Source: Candidatus Parcubacteria bacterium
GTDB taxonomy: Bacteria; Patescibacteriota; Minisyncoccia; Phycocordibacterales; UBA2100
Direction: 5' to 3'
DNA: 48,065 nucleotides
Assembly (NCBI GenBank): GCA_003599175.1
Contig: QZIY01000023.1
Location: forward strand, 1 to 48,065
Shown here: in pieces, positions 18,182-28,257 of the stretch
How the letters are laid out: each line of letters opens with the position of its first letter
Numbering within the stretch: the first letter of the stretch is position 1
Made by a program: the position numbers and the translations under genes
Notes under the pieces: model-generated
What the model saw: only the letters and a program-made list of their open reading frames with translations
What the model was told of the DNA's origin: nothing
Databases searched by the model: none

Positions 18182-19399
18182 ATGGGAAGGGAAAATCCAT
18201 TCAACTATACGTCTATAGTTACCCCCACTCTGTTTGCAGGACGCCATAGCCAGGTCGACGACATTTGCGCAAAGTTAGCTCAATTAAGCCGCGGAGCGTC
18301 GGCTAGCTTTTTCGTCTGTGGGGAACGGGGTATAGGAAAAACAGCACTCTTAAAACTCATCCGGCACGTGAGCAAAGCGAAAGACGCCGATGTTTACGAT
18401 CTAGATTTATTGACATCTTACTATTCGGTAGACGATGGGCAGAATATCGGAAATGTTCTGCAGGAGGTCATCTACAGTCTGAGAGCTGATATGGACAATA
18501 AATTACTTAAGGCTTTCAAAGATCATAATTTTCACATCGACTTTACCACTCCTGCGGGCGGTGTCTCGATCGGTATGGAAACAGGGAAGGCAGATGCAGC
18601 GACGAAGGAAAAGAATGTTAGAGATCAAGCGGTAGCCATTCTTTCGGACATAATCGTTAAAATGCAGGCGACTCCCGGTGGTAAACGGGGTATTTTGATA
18701 ATCATCGACGAGGTGCATAACCTTAAAGAGAACCTAAAGGCCTCGGCGTCGCTTTTAAGAAGCATTGTCACAACTCTTGATGTCAACAATCTTGGTCATG
18801 TCGCGTTTTTACTCGCGGGCTATGAAGACAGCGTTGGCATTTTTTTCTCAGAAGATACTTCGGCGAGAAGAGTATTTGACGTAGTTAAATTGGACGTAAT
18901 GCCAGATCACGAGGCATTTGAAGTGTGGAAGAAGGGTTTTGAAAAATCGCAGATAAGATATGACGAGACATTCCTCAGAGAAAATATACGTGTAGCACGT
19001 GGATATCCGTACCACATACAGAAGATTGGTCACCACCTGGTTAAAGCTGATACAGATAACAATGTTGATCAAGAGGATTGGAATAATGCGATCGAGAGTG
19101 TCCTGGGGGATTTCAATACGCAACATCCCGAAGCCCGGGAGGGAGAAATATGGATTGCAAACGTGCCTGAAAACAGATTCGGGGCGGTAAAGTGGGATAC
19201 AAAACGTTTGGGGACTATAGCTTATAACAATAAGGGTGAACCCGTATCGGGACATCGCCCAGTCTTCGCTGAAAAGAAAGAATTGGAAAAAGTGGGTCAT
19301 CCTGTTCTCAGCTATCGCATAAAAACACAAGCGGGTTCTGAAGACGCGGCAAGAGAACGAATAGGGAAGTACGAAAAACAAATTAGTTCTCAAGGATGA
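18182..19399 (+). CDS. AAA+ / STAND-like ATPase (ORC/Cdc6-like architecture)
   Basis: Walker A 'GERGIGKTAL', Walker B 'GILIIIDEVHNL', 'LAGYEDS' sensor-like segment. Confidence 0.75.
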   Translation: MGRENPFNYTSIVTPTLFAGRHSQVDDICAKLAQLSRGASASFFVCGERGIGKTALLKLIRHVSKAKDADVYDLDLLTSYYSVDDGQNIGNVLQEVIYSLRADMDNKLLKAFKDHNFHIDFTTPAGGVSIGMETGKADAATKEKNVRDQAVAILSDIIVKMQATPGGKRGILIIIDEVHNLKENLKASASLLRSIVTTLDVNNLGHVAFLLAGYEDSVGIFFSEDTSARRVFDVVKLDVMPDHEAFEVWKKGFEKSQIRYDETFLRENIRVARGYPYHIQKIGHHLVKADTDNNVDQEDWNNAIESVLGDFNTQHPEAREGEIWIANVPENRFGAVKWDTKRLGTIAYNNKGEPVSGHRPVFAEKKELEKVGHPVLSYRIKTQAGSEDAARERIGKYEKQISSQG

Positions 19400-20232
19400 C
19401 TCTTGGATTTCGCAATGTTATGTACAAGCGTTTAATCTCAACAATCATTTTCATTGCCTATAGCGCCATCCTGATCAAGGTAATGGTCTTCAAGGACATG
19501 CCGACCATTAGGATAGGTCATGTCATGTTGAATTTTGGCGGAGCGGAAGCAGGCCATGCGCCCAATTTTGTGCCGTTCACGACCATCGTGCCGTATCTTT
19601 TGGGTTATAAGGGATTGATTATCGCGGGCGTGAATTTGGTCGGGAACATTGCCCTACTTGTGCCGATAGGATTTCTCGCGCCTCTCGTGTACCCGAACAT
19701 GACCTGGAAGAAATCTCTTGCGCTCGCAGTCGTCGCCCCGCTCGCTATCGAGATCATGCAAACGGTGTTGCGCGTGGGCATCTTCGATATCGACGACGTG
19801 ATACTCAACGCACTCGGCGTCATGATCGGCTATGGAACGTTTACGATTCTTGCGAAGTGCGTGCGCGAGAGAAAATATATTCATATGCTTACTGCGGCAA
19901 TTCTGTTTATTGGTGCAGTGGCGGGCGCATTTTATGTTGTGTATCCGTGGGGTCAGTCAGTGGTGAATCCCGGAGTTGGCACTGGCATCGATCTCTGTGG
20001 TGGTACCGGCGGCAACGGACAGATCATTGGTGTAGCAGGCGACTCATTTACTCTTGAGCACAATGATGGCAGAAACCTGATGGTTAATCTCACTGACCGA
20101 GCAACAATCGAAGCTTCTACAGGTCTTGTCTCTCTATCCGATTTGAAAATTGGAAATAGGGTGACGCTCGTCGGAGACGATAACCGCGATGACAGCTTTA
20201 TTGCAGAGGCTGTTTTTGTCTGCAGCGGTTGA
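19396..20232 (+). CDS. VanZ-family membrane protein with C-terminal small beta domain
   Basis: 'NFVPFTTIVPYLL...NLVGNIALLVPIGFLAPLVYP...EIMQTVLRVGIFDIDDVILNALGVMIGY'; overlaps the upstream stop by 4 bp. Confidence 0.85.
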   Translation: MTLGFRNVMYKRLISTIIFIAYSAILIKVMVFKDMPTIRIGHVMLNFGGAEAGHAPNFVPFTTIVPYLLGYKGLIIAGVNLVGNIALLVPIGFLAPLVYPNMTWKKSLALAVVAPLAIEIMQTVLRVGIFDIDDVILNALGVMIGYGTFTILAKCVRERKYIHMLTAAILFIGAVAGAFYVVYPWGQSVVNPGVGTGIDLCGGTGGNGQIIGVAGDSFTLEHNDGRNLMVNLTDRATIEASTGLVSLSDLKIGNRVTLVGDDNRDDSFIAEAVFVCSG

Positions 20233-20293
20233 ACTATTTGGAGCATAGGTCGTCCATCCAGGCGTCGCCTCGAGATACGTCGCCGCAAACATT

Positions 20294-20321
20294 GAAAAAA
20301 GCGGGTGCCTATGGCACCCGC
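20294..20321 (-). terminator. Intrinsic terminator downstream of uppS
   Basis: GCGGGTGCC-TAT-GGCACCCGC (9-bp stem) with TTTTTT on the minus strand. Confidence 0.8.
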
Positions 20322-20338
20322 ACGAGGATCACTATTGG

Positions 20339-21037
20339 CTACTGACCTAATCGTCGTTCGCGCCGGCTGAAATCTTTGATAGCCGACTCGAAATGTTCCG
20401 ACGTGAAATCAGGTGCCAAGATCTCACTGAAAACGACCTGGCTGTTGCGCGTGCGAAGAGGGATATGATAATCAGAATAGTGGGGATCGCCTTCAACGCC
20501 GGTACGGATGATCAGATCGATCGGTGGGATCATCGGAGTCATCGAATGACTTATAAGAGATTCTTCAGAGATCGATACGCGGGCGGCTCCGAGATTTTTT
20601 GCGGCGTACAATACATCCGCAGCTTCGCTGTAACCAAACAGCAGTGTCACTGCAAAGCTTTCGAAGCGACTTTTCGCACGCTCGGCTTTGTCTACCAGCG
20701 CCTGCAGTCGCTTATTCTCATGCGAATCAATATAGTCCGCCCAGTTGCCGCACACTCGGAAACGTGCACAGCGACCTCGACCACAGGTTTGGTAAAGTAG
20801 TTCTTGGTTGAACAAGTTGAGAAGGTGCGGAACCTCGCTCTGGCGCTTCTGAAAATTGGCCTCGGTGGCCCACAAGAACACCATGTGCTTGATGCCAAGA
20901 TTATAAGCGGCGTTAGCGAGCTGCCTCGTATTCACCAAGAGGCCTTGCGTATGCCCTTCGACAACAGAGAGACCATTGGCACGTGCCCAGCGCCTGTTAC
21001 CGTCGGGCACGATAAGTACACAGGACGGTACATCCAT
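20339..21037 (-). CDS. uppS: Isoprenyl transferase / undecaprenyl diphosphate synthase-like
   Basis: 'VLIVPDGNRRWARANGLSVVEGHTQG', 'DLIIRTGVEGDPHYSDYHIPLRTRNSQVVFSEILAPDFT'. Confidence 0.85.
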   Translation of the reverse strand: MDVPSCVLIVPDGNRRWARANGLSVVEGHTQGLLVNTRQLANAAYNLGIKHMVFLWATEANFQKRQSEVPHLLNLFNQELLYQTCGRGRCARFRVCGNWADYIDSHENKRLQALVDKAERAKSRFESFAVTLLFGYSEAADVLYAAKNLGAARVSISEESLISHSMTPMIPPIDLIIRTGVEGDPHYSDYHIPLRTRNSQVVFSEILAPDFTSEHFESAIKDFSRRERRLGQ

Positions 21038-21138
21038 GGTTACAACCCCCTTTTTAAGAACTGGCTTACAAGAGTATACACATATGTATATCAATAACAA
21101 TTTATTGACAAACGATAAATAGGATATAGAGTGGGGGA

Positions 21139-21600
21139 ATGAAAAACGGCTCAACCTTATTTTTGAAGGCGGTTATTTATTTGATCGGTCTTTTGGTACT
21201 CGGAATCTGCATCCTCTTGATAGGCGGCATGGTGAGCGGTAATGCGGGCATGTTTCTTCCGCTGATGCTTGGAATGCTCGTCAGTGCTGTCCCATTCTTC
21301 TACGCGCTTTATCAGGGATTACTCTTGCTTCGATATATCGATACAAACACTGCGTTTTCAGAAAGTTCGGTTCGCGCTATCAAGACGATCAAACTCTGCG
21401 CCGGCGGCATCAGCGCGCTCTATGCGCTCCTCATGCCTTACCTCGCATACGTCGCGGAGATAGACGATGCACCTGGCGTGGTTCTCCTCGGGCTGGTGTT
21501 TATTTTTGCGACGCTCGTCACGTCGGTCTTCGCAGCGGTCCTTGAAAAGCTCCTCCGCAATGCAATCGACATTAAATCCGAAAACGACCTCACTGTATGA
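21139..21600 (+). CDS. DUF2975-like membrane protein
   Basis: Four TM helices, overlapping a downstream HTH gene as in known DUF2975-HTH pairs. Confidence 0.7.
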   Translation: MKNGSTLFLKAVIYLIGLLVLGICILLIGGMVSGNAGMFLPLMLGMLVSAVPFFYALYQGLLLLRYIDTNTAFSESSVRAIKTIKLCAGGISALYALLMPYLAYVAEIDDAPGVVLLGLVFIFATLVTSVFAAVLEKLLRNAIDIKSENDLTV

Positions 21601-21797
21601 TCAACATCAATCTCGACGTAATGCTCGCAAAGCGGAAAATGAGTGTGACCGAGCTCACCGAAAAAGTGGGGATTACCATGGCCAATATCTCCATCTTAAA
21701 AAATGGAAAAGCACGTGCGATCCGATTTTCGACTCTCGAAGCAATCTGCAGGGCCCTGGATTGTCAGCCGGGAGACATTATTGAGTTTAAAAAATAA
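21597..21797 (+). CDS. Cro/CI-type HTH regulator
   Basis: 'MININLDVMLAKRKMSVTELTEKVGITMANISILKNGKARAIRFSTLEAICRALDCQPGDIIEFKK'. Confidence 0.9.
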   Translation: MININLDVMLAKRKMSVTELTEKVGITMANISILKNGKARAIRFSTLEAICRALDCQPGDIIEFKK

Positions 21798-21939
21798 GCG
21801 TATGCCCAGCAGGACAATTTGACATGGCCTTGTTCAAGCAAAAATTATGAAAAGTAACAAAGATATACGTATGGAAAAGAAGGTTGCTCGAGTCGAAGTT
21901 ATCAGCGGCATGAACTATGCCAAATTGTACTAGCTGGGT

Positions 21940-22473
21940 ATGAACAAAACACTCCAAATCTTTTTCGTCCTCATCATTGCAGTCGGACTCTACGCCGGCG
22001 TGCGCTTTATCGGCTCCGCCATCCACTACGGCTGCCATCCCGACAGAATCGTCAACATCGAAGATGGGGATGATTGTGCACCGCCTTTTGTAGGTGTGGG
22101 TGAAATGAGCTTCTATGTGACAGGTGGCCCCCTCGTGCCTTTTTTCAATCGCGATGCCACGACGGTGCGCAGGGTAAGCTGGGACATTGAAACGACAAAT
22201 GCTGAAATGAATGAGCAGAAGATCGGTGCCAATGTCACCACCTACGACGGCAAGACCGTAGCGTACGATCTCGGCACTGCTCATGGATGCACCGGCACCG
22301 CCACGAGCGAACTCCATGACCACACGATCGTGATCGGCAAAGTAGAGTGCTACTACGCACTCTCCAGCACGTCATTCTCCGCATTCAAGCATGGCAAAGG
22401 CTTCAGCATCGAACGCTACGACGAATCCGCCGAAGACGGCAGCATCGCGACCACTACACTGGTAGAGATCTAG
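21940..22473 (+). CDS. Hypothetical exported protein
   Basis: 177 aa with N-terminal hydrophobic anchor. Confidence 0.6.
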   Translation: MNKTLQIFFVLIIAVGLYAGVRFIGSAIHYGCHPDRIVNIEDGDDCAPPFVGVGEMSFYVTGGPLVPFFNRDATTVRRVSWDIETTNAEMNEQKIGANVTTYDGKTVAYDLGTAHGCTGTATSELHDHTIVIGKVECYYALSSTSFSAFKHGKGFSIERYDESAEDGSIATTTLVEI

Positions 22474-22514
22474 AAAAGTGGTCAACATGAAGAAGCTATG
22501 GCAAGCTGTCGGTA

Positions 22515-23195
22515 ATGACAAAAACCTATAAGCACCTCGGCACGATTTCGGTCTTTTTTGTGGCCGTTTTATTGATTTCAAATATCGCATCGACCAAGAT
22601 CGTGCAGTTTGGCCCCTTGACCTTCGACGGCGGCACGCTCCTCTTTCCCTTGAGCTACATTTTCGCCGACATCCTTACGGAGGTATATGGATTTAGTCGC
22701 GCACGTCGTGTGATCTGGCTCGGATTCATTTGTGCCGCAGTGATGTCGATCCTTCTCTATATCGTGCAGATCTTGCCGCCTGCGGCCGATTGGCCGAATC
22801 AAGATGCATACAACGCGATCCTCGGCCAAGCGCCGCGCATCGTGCTCGCGAGCTTGATCGCATACCTCTGCGGTGAATTCCTCAATTCATTCGTGCTCGC
22901 CAAGATGAAAGTGTGGACGGCAGGGAAGTCGCTCTGGACGCGCACGATCGGATCGACGCTGGTGGGAGAACTCGTCGATAGCACACTCTTTATCTTGATC
23001 GCGTTTGCGGGCGTTTTGCCGGGCGCGCTTCTCGTCACGCTCATCATCTCCAACTACGTCTTCAAGACATTCATCGAAGTCGTATTCACACCGATGACCT
23101 ATGCGATCGTGCGCTACCTCAAGCGAAGCGAAGGGGAGGATTATTTCGATCGCAATACCAACTTTAACCCTTTCCTCATACGCAATGCGGAATAG
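22515..23195 (+). CDS. yhhQ: Queuosine precursor transporter (YhhQ family)
   Basis: 'ISNIASTKIVQFGPLTFDGGTLLFPLSYIFADILTEVYGFSRARRVIWLGF'. Confidence 0.88.
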   Translation: MTKTYKHLGTISVFFVAVLLISNIASTKIVQFGPLTFDGGTLLFPLSYIFADILTEVYGFSRARRVIWLGFICAAVMSILLYIVQILPPAADWPNQDAYNAILGQAPRIVLASLIAYLCGEFLNSFVLAKMKVWTAGKSLWTRTIGSTLVGELVDSTLFILIAFAGVLPGALLVTLIISNYVFKTFIEVVFTPMTYAIVRYLKRSEGEDYFDRNTNFNPFLIRNAE

Positions 23196-23644
23196 TGGGC
23201 GGAATGCTCGCGAAGAAAAAATCAAAAAAGACATCTATGATCACCGTCGAAGTATTCGTACACGCACCGATTGAGGTGGTGTGGGCCTCATGGACCGATC
23301 CGCGCCATATCGTGAAGTGGGCATTTGCGCAGAGTGATTGGGAAGCTCCGAACGCGGAAAACGATCTACGCGTCGGCGGGAAATTCAAAACGAGAATGCA
23401 ATCCAAAGATGGGAGCCAGGGCTTTGATTTTGAGGGTGTGTATACGGCAGTAGAAGAACATGCACTCATCGAATACGACATGAGCGATGGACGCCATGTG
23501 AAAGCTACCTTTACGCCGGAGGGCGAGGGTGTGAAGATCGTGCAGCCATTTGATCCCGAACACGAAAATCCGGAGGAAATGCAGCGAGCGGGGTGGCAAG
23601 CGATTCTCGATAATTTCAAAAAGTATACGGAAGGCCTGGCCTAA
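23195..23644 (+). CDS. SRPBCC/AHSA1-family protein
   Basis: 'ITVEVFVHAPIEVVWASWTDPRHIVKWAFAQSDWEAPNAENDLRVGGKFKTRM...GWQAILDNFKKYTE'. Confidence 0.88.
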   Translation: MGGMLAKKKSKKTSMITVEVFVHAPIEVVWASWTDPRHIVKWAFAQSDWEAPNAENDLRVGGKFKTRMQSKDGSQGFDFEGVYTAVEEHALIEYDMSDGRHVKATFTPEGEGVKIVQPFDPEHENPEEMQRAGWQAILDNFKKYTEGLA

Positions 23645-23649
23645 TAATG

Positions 23650-24267
23650 TCAACTAAAAAGCCCGCGAAGTGACCAGAAAATCTGGTCGCCGAAATATGC
23701 GATCATCGAACAAAAGACGATCGTGCCGAGCCAGAGCGGGGTCATCAATTTGAAAAAAGGATAGCGTGCAATGCCGAAGGAAATCGTAAGCACGTCATTT
23801 GAAAGCGGCACAAAGGCGCCCCATCCAAAAAAGATAAGTGGCAAGAGACGCGGCTGCGTTGCGGCGAGATGCTGAATTTTTTGTTGAATCCATGCGCCCT
23901 TTTCCGGTATCAGGGCGCGTCCGTAGTAGCCAAGATGGTACGAGAGCGTGTCGCCGATCGCGACACCACTCGCAGCGATGATACCGAGAAGGAGGGGATT
24001 GAGGCCGCTCGCGGCGAGCGTTACTAAGACCACTTGGTACGGCACGGTCGTAAATGTCGATAGGCCCGAAAGGAAGGCTATGATAAAGAGGAATAGGTAA
24101 CCGTTTCCGATTCCAATATATTCGACGACTCGTTCAGGCGACGTAAAAGCAAAAATGAGCGACATTGAAACTATAAAAAGCGCAATCGATATCAACGGTG
24201 CCCATTGAATGTTTCTTTTTCGCATAGAGAACCTCTCCCATAGTACACCGTAAAGTGGTATCAGCAC
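23650..24267 (-). CDS. DedA/VTT-domain membrane protein
   Basis: 'GIIAASGVAIGDTLSYHLGYYGRALIPEK...' with multiple TM helices. Confidence 0.65.
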   Translation of the reverse strand: MLIPLYGVLWERFSMRKRNIQWAPLISIALFIVSMSLIFAFTSPERVVEYIGIGNGYLFLFIIAFLSGLSTFTTVPYQVVLVTLAASGLNPLLLGIIAASGVAIGDTLSYHLGYYGRALIPEKGAWIQQKIQHLAATQPRLLPLIFFGWGAFVPLSNDVLTISFGIARYPFFKLMTPLWLGTIVFCSMIAYFGDQIFWSLRGLFS

Positions 24268-24302
24268 TTTTCTATAAGAGTCTCATGTGCGCGATTAAGC
24301 GC

Positions 24303-24734
24303 TCATGCGGGCACGAGCATGTTTTGGATGCCTTCCGGCAGTGTCTTCTTTATCTTCCGCATTTCATTGGGATCCGTATAATCCTGCACGATCGCGACTA
24401 CGCCCTTGATCATCTCCTCGGTCTCCATATCGTACGTCATCGGGTTGATCTGCCGCTCGACTTCGCCCACAAATTCATCTTTGTTCATTTTGAGTGGCGT
24501 TTGCTGCGGCCGCCACCCTTCGTAATAAAAGCCACGGACGATCATGGGGAGCTGTGCGCCGAGGCCGAGCGCGTGCTCGGGCGTCAGGCGGTCGCGCAGC
24601 GTAGTGAGTACCGCCCGAAGCGCGAGGTATGCCTTGTTGCGGTCGTGCCAGCCGAAGCGGTCCTCGACGGCTTTCAGCATGATATTGGTTTTTTGGATGC
24701 TTGCGTCAAATGTATCCAGTGTCGTCTTTGGCAT
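24303..24734 (-). CDS. DUF2267-like protein
   Basis: 'TFDASIQKTNIMLKAVEDRFGWHDRNKAYLALRAVLTTLRDRLTPEHALGLGAQLPMIVRGFYYEGWRP'. Confidence 0.8.
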   Translation of the reverse strand: MPKTTLDTFDASIQKTNIMLKAVEDRFGWHDRNKAYLALRAVLTTLRDRLTPEHALGLGAQLPMIVRGFYYEGWRPQQTPLKMNKDEFVGEVERQINPMTYDMETEEMIKGVVAIVQDYTDPNEMRKIKKTLPEGIQNMLVPA

Positions 24735-24820
24735 CTCCCAAGAATAGTTCTATGGGTATTAATCCGAAGTGAAGTAATTGTTCATCTGTCGTTAATTGCG
24801 CAGATCCACAATGAAGATCA

Positions 24821-25483
24821 ATGGATATGCGTCAGAGATTCGTGTTCGACGACAGGTCCGCCGCCGGTGTGTTGCTTGCGGAGAAACTCTTAGAATACAA
24901 GTCCGCTCGCCCTTTGATCCTCGCGCTGCCGCGCGGAGGAGTCCCTGTGGCGTACGAGGTGGCAGTGCGTCTCGACGCACCGCTCGACACGGTCGTCGTT
25001 TGCAAAATCGGTGCACCCTTCAATCCCGAGATGGGTGTGGGCGCCGTGGCGCCTGGATCTTTGGTCTTAGACGATCCGGCTATCATGCAGCTTGGTCTTT
25101 CAAAAAGGGATCTCGATCCGATTATCGTGCGAGAGACTGAGGAAATGCAGCGGCGCAAAGCGTTGTATCGAAGCGGCGCATATGTGGATGTCGCAGCATA
25201 CGACACGATCATACTCGTCGACGATGGGCTCGCGACCGGCGTCTCCGCTCGTGTAGCGATCGAATCTCTTAGGAAGAATTCGCCGTCAAAGCGACTTATC
25301 TTTGCCACGCCGGTATGTTCGAGCGATGGCGTCGATATGATACGAAATTCTGTGGAGCGCGTGATCTGCGTGCATGAAGTTGATAACTTTATTGCGGTCG
25401 GGTATTGGTACCGCGAATTCGAGCAGACATCCGACGAAGAAGTAATCGCGCTGCTTGAGCGGGTCAACATGCTGCGCAGTTGA
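24821..25483 (+). CDS. Phosphoribosyltransferase-family protein
   Basis: 'LILALPRGGVPVAYEVAVRLDAPLDTVVVCKIG...TIILVDDGLATGVSARVAIESLRK'. Confidence 0.85.
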   Translation: MDMRQRFVFDDRSAAGVLLAEKLLEYKSARPLILALPRGGVPVAYEVAVRLDAPLDTVVVCKIGAPFNPEMGVGAVAPGSLVLDDPAIMQLGLSKRDLDPIIVRETEEMQRRKALYRSGAYVDVAAYDTIILVDDGLATGVSARVAIESLRKNSPSKRLIFATPVCSSDGVDMIRNSVERVICVHEVDNFIAVGYWYREFEQTSDEEVIALLERVNMLRS

Positions 25484-25589
25484 AGATACATTGCATAGTT
25501 TAAGGGTGAGTAGTGGATACTGCGAGATAGAAATACTGATACCATATATGCAAAGAGCCGCTCGAGACCGGAGGGCTGATTTTGTAGCT

Positions 25590-28250
25590 ATGCGCACACC
25601 TTGGCACGCGATTGCACTTCCCGAATTGTTTTCGCAGGTCAAAAGTTCGGCCGAAGGACTTTCGCAGACGGAGGCCGAAAAGCGCTTGTCGCAATTTGGC
25701 CCCAATGTATTGCCCGAAGAGCGCGGCCACTCGGCGCTCTGGCTTTTTGTCATGCAGTTCGCGAGCCCTCTCATGTACATCATGATCGCGGCGACTGCCG
25801 TATCTTTCGTACTTGGCAACACGACCGAAGCGATATTCATTTTTGTCGTTATGACAAGTAACGCGATCGTCGGGTTCTACCAAGAGCACAAGGCCAATCA
25901 ATCGCTCAAAATGCTCAAGTCTGTCCTCAAGCTCTCCGCGCGTGTATTGCGCGATAGCAAGGAGGCGCAGATTGAGGCGGTGAGGATCGTGCCGGGCGAC
26001 ATCATCGTGCTGCGCGCGGGCGATGAGGTGCCTGCCGACGGCCGTGTGTTGCAGGCGAAGGATTTTCGTGTGTCGGAAGCGACGCTTACGGGCGAGTCGC
26101 AGCCCGTTTTGAAGGTTGTGGGAGTTGTCGATGAGAAATCAGAAGTCGGAGATCGCACCAATATGGTCTTTATGGGCACGATCGTCGAGAGTGGATCGGC
26201 GACGGCGATTGTGACCGCAACAGGTGCTGACACCGAATACGGCGATATTGTCGCGCTCCTCAAAGAAACACCCGAAGAAAATACGCCGCTTCAGAAAATG
26301 GTCGTGTGGCTGTCGAAATTTATCGGCCTCTTTATCACGGTCGTCGTCACATTTATTGCGCTGCAAGGTTACCTTGCCGGTCATGATTTCAAAACGATTT
26401 TCGAGAGCGCACTCGCGCTGTTCGTCTCCGCAATTCCGGAAGGTCTCTTACCCGGTATCACGATCGTCCTCGTTCTCGGCATGCGCCGCATTTTGCATGA
26501 ACGTGGCTTGGTGCGCCGCTTGGCAGCTACAGAGACGCTCGGAGGTGTCACCGTCATCTGCACCGACAAAACAGGTACGCTCACGCTCGGTAATATGGCG
26601 GCCTCGATTGTGCTCACGGGCGAGGGCCCTCATATCTTCGAGCAAACGGACGGCACAGCGCTTTCGGAATCCGTACGGATGAGTGCAAAAATCGCTGTGA
26701 TGGCGACGGATGCGTTTGTCGAAAATCCGGGTGCATCGTACGACCAGATCGTCATCCGCGGCTCCATGACTGAGCAGGCGCTCCTCAAGATGGCGGTGCG
26801 CAGCGGGATTGATCCGTACGCGATCACACAGGAAGAGCATGTCGTGGATTCTTTACTATTCTCATCCGATCGCAAGTATGCGGCGTGGCTCCGTAAGGCT
26901 GGGACAGGTAATGTGCTCTATGTGCTGGGTGCACCGGAAGTGATCGTCGAGCGGGTCACCTCGTTTATGACCCCAAAGGGCGAACAAAAGGCGGAAGGTG
27001 CCGCGTATAAAGCACTCCTGGCGCAGAAAGACGGACTGGTGGCGAAGGGTTATCGCGTGGTTGCGTGTGCGTATAAAACGGTAGGTGAGAATGGCGCGCA
27101 GGATCTTGAAAAAGCGTCGCATCACCTCACGCTTGCGGGCTTTATCGCGATCTCCGATCCGGTGCGAAGCGACGTACCCGCCGCATTCGAAAAAACGAAA
27201 CGCGCGGGTATCCGCACCGTGATCATTACCGGCGATCACTACAAAACCGCCGTTTCGGTCGCAGAGAAAATCGGCATGCACATCCACAAAGATGCGGTCT
27301 TGGAAGGTCACCAGATCGAGGCGATGTCCGACAAAGAATTACAGGAGAAAACGCGTACGATACTCCTCTATGCGCGTGTATCGCCGCGCCACAAGCTTCG
27401 CATCGTGCAGGCACTGCAGCGCGAAGGGGAAGTCGTGGCGATGCTGGGTGATGGTGTCAACGACGCGCCGGCCTTGAAGACGGCCGACATCGGCGTCGCT
27501 GTCGATACTCGTGTCTCTGCCGCGCGCGAGGTTGCCGACATCGTGCTTCTCGATGGCGGCTTTGGCACGATCATCCGCGCGATCGAACAGGGCCGTATTA
27601 TTTTCCAAAACATTCGCAAAGTCTTTCTTTACCTTATCACCCAGGATTTTTCGCAGTTCTTTGTCTTTATCACAGCGATCTTCCTGGGGCTGCCGCTCCC
27701 GGTCATTGCGGCGCAGCTTCTTTTGGTCAATCTCGTTGAGAGCGGCCTTCCTGACCTTGCGCTTACGACAGAGCAGGAGAAAGAAGGGATCATGGACGAG
27801 CCGCCGCGCAATCCAAAAGAATCAATCCTCAATCAGGTGTCGCGCTGGTGGATGCTCTCGGTCTTTTTGATCAGTGGCGGCATTGCGCTCATCTTCTATA
27901 TCACCTCACTCCAATTTTTCGACATCGAGACGACACGCACCATGCTCATGGTCTTCCTCTGCGTCGAATCGCTCCTCTTGGTCTTTTCGATGCGCTCGTT
28001 TGCGCGCGGCATCATTCGCCACGATATTTTCTCGAACCGTATTCTCACCTGGGCGGTCATTGTTAGCTCGATCCTGGTACTCGCGTCTGTGTATATGCCG
28101 TCGCTTCAACATATTCTTCAGACGGTGCCGCTTTCCGGTGGGCAGTGGGTGGCGATCATTGTCGCCAACGTGTGCGAAATTCTCCTGATCGATCGATTGA
28201 AGCTCCACTTCTTCCGCAGCCGTTCGACCACGGTAATGCAGGTTGCGTAA
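25590..28250 (+). CDS. Cation-translocating P-type ATPase
   Basis: 'CTDKTGTLTLGN', 'TLTGESQPV', 'MLGDGVNDAPALKTADIGVAV'; start placed at MRTPWHAIALPELF. Confidence 0.92.
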   Translation: MRTPWHAIALPELFSQVKSSAEGLSQTEAEKRLSQFGPNVLPEERGHSALWLFVMQFASPLMYIMIAATAVSFVLGNTTEAIFIFVVMTSNAIVGFYQEHKANQSLKMLKSVLKLSARVLRDSKEAQIEAVRIVPGDIIVLRAGDEVPADGRVLQAKDFRVSEATLTGESQPVLKVVGVVDEKSEVGDRTNMVFMGTIVESGSATAIVTATGADTEYGDIVALLKETPEENTPLQKMVVWLSKFIGLFITVVVTFIALQGYLAGHDFKTIFESALALFVSAIPEGLLPGITIVLVLGMRRILHERGLVRRLAATETLGGVTVICTDKTGTLTLGNMAASIVLTGEGPHIFEQTDGTALSESVRMSAKIAVMATDAFVENPGASYDQIVIRGSMTEQALLKMAVRSGIDPYAITQEEHVVDSLLFSSDRKYAAWLRKAGTGNVLYVLGAPEVIVERVTSFMTPKGEQKAEGAAYKALLAQKDGLVAKGYRVVACAYKTVGENGAQDLEKASHHLTLAGFIAISDPVRSDVPAAFEKTKRAGIRTVIITGDHYKTAVSVAEKIGMHIHKDAVLEGHQIEAMSDKELQEKTRTILLYARVSPRHKLRIVQALQREGEVVAMLGDGVNDAPALKTADIGVAVDTRVSAAREVADIVLLDGGFGTIIRAIEQGRIIFQNIRKVFLYLITQDFSQFFVFITAIFLGLPLPVIAAQLLLVNLVESGLPDLALTTEQEKEGIMDEPPRNPKESILNQVSRWWMLSVFLISGGIALIFYITSLQFFDIETTRTMLMVFLCVESLLLVFSMRSFARGIIRHDIFSNRILTWAVIVSSILVLASVYMPSLQHILQTVPLSGGQWVAIIVANVCEILLIDRLKLHFFRSRSTTVMQVA

Positions 28251-28257
28251 CACGCAT

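Noticed and set aside
21847-21933. 28-aa ORF MKSNKDIRMEKKVARVEVISGMNYAKLY
   Set aside because: Too short and without supporting signal; not claimed as a gene.
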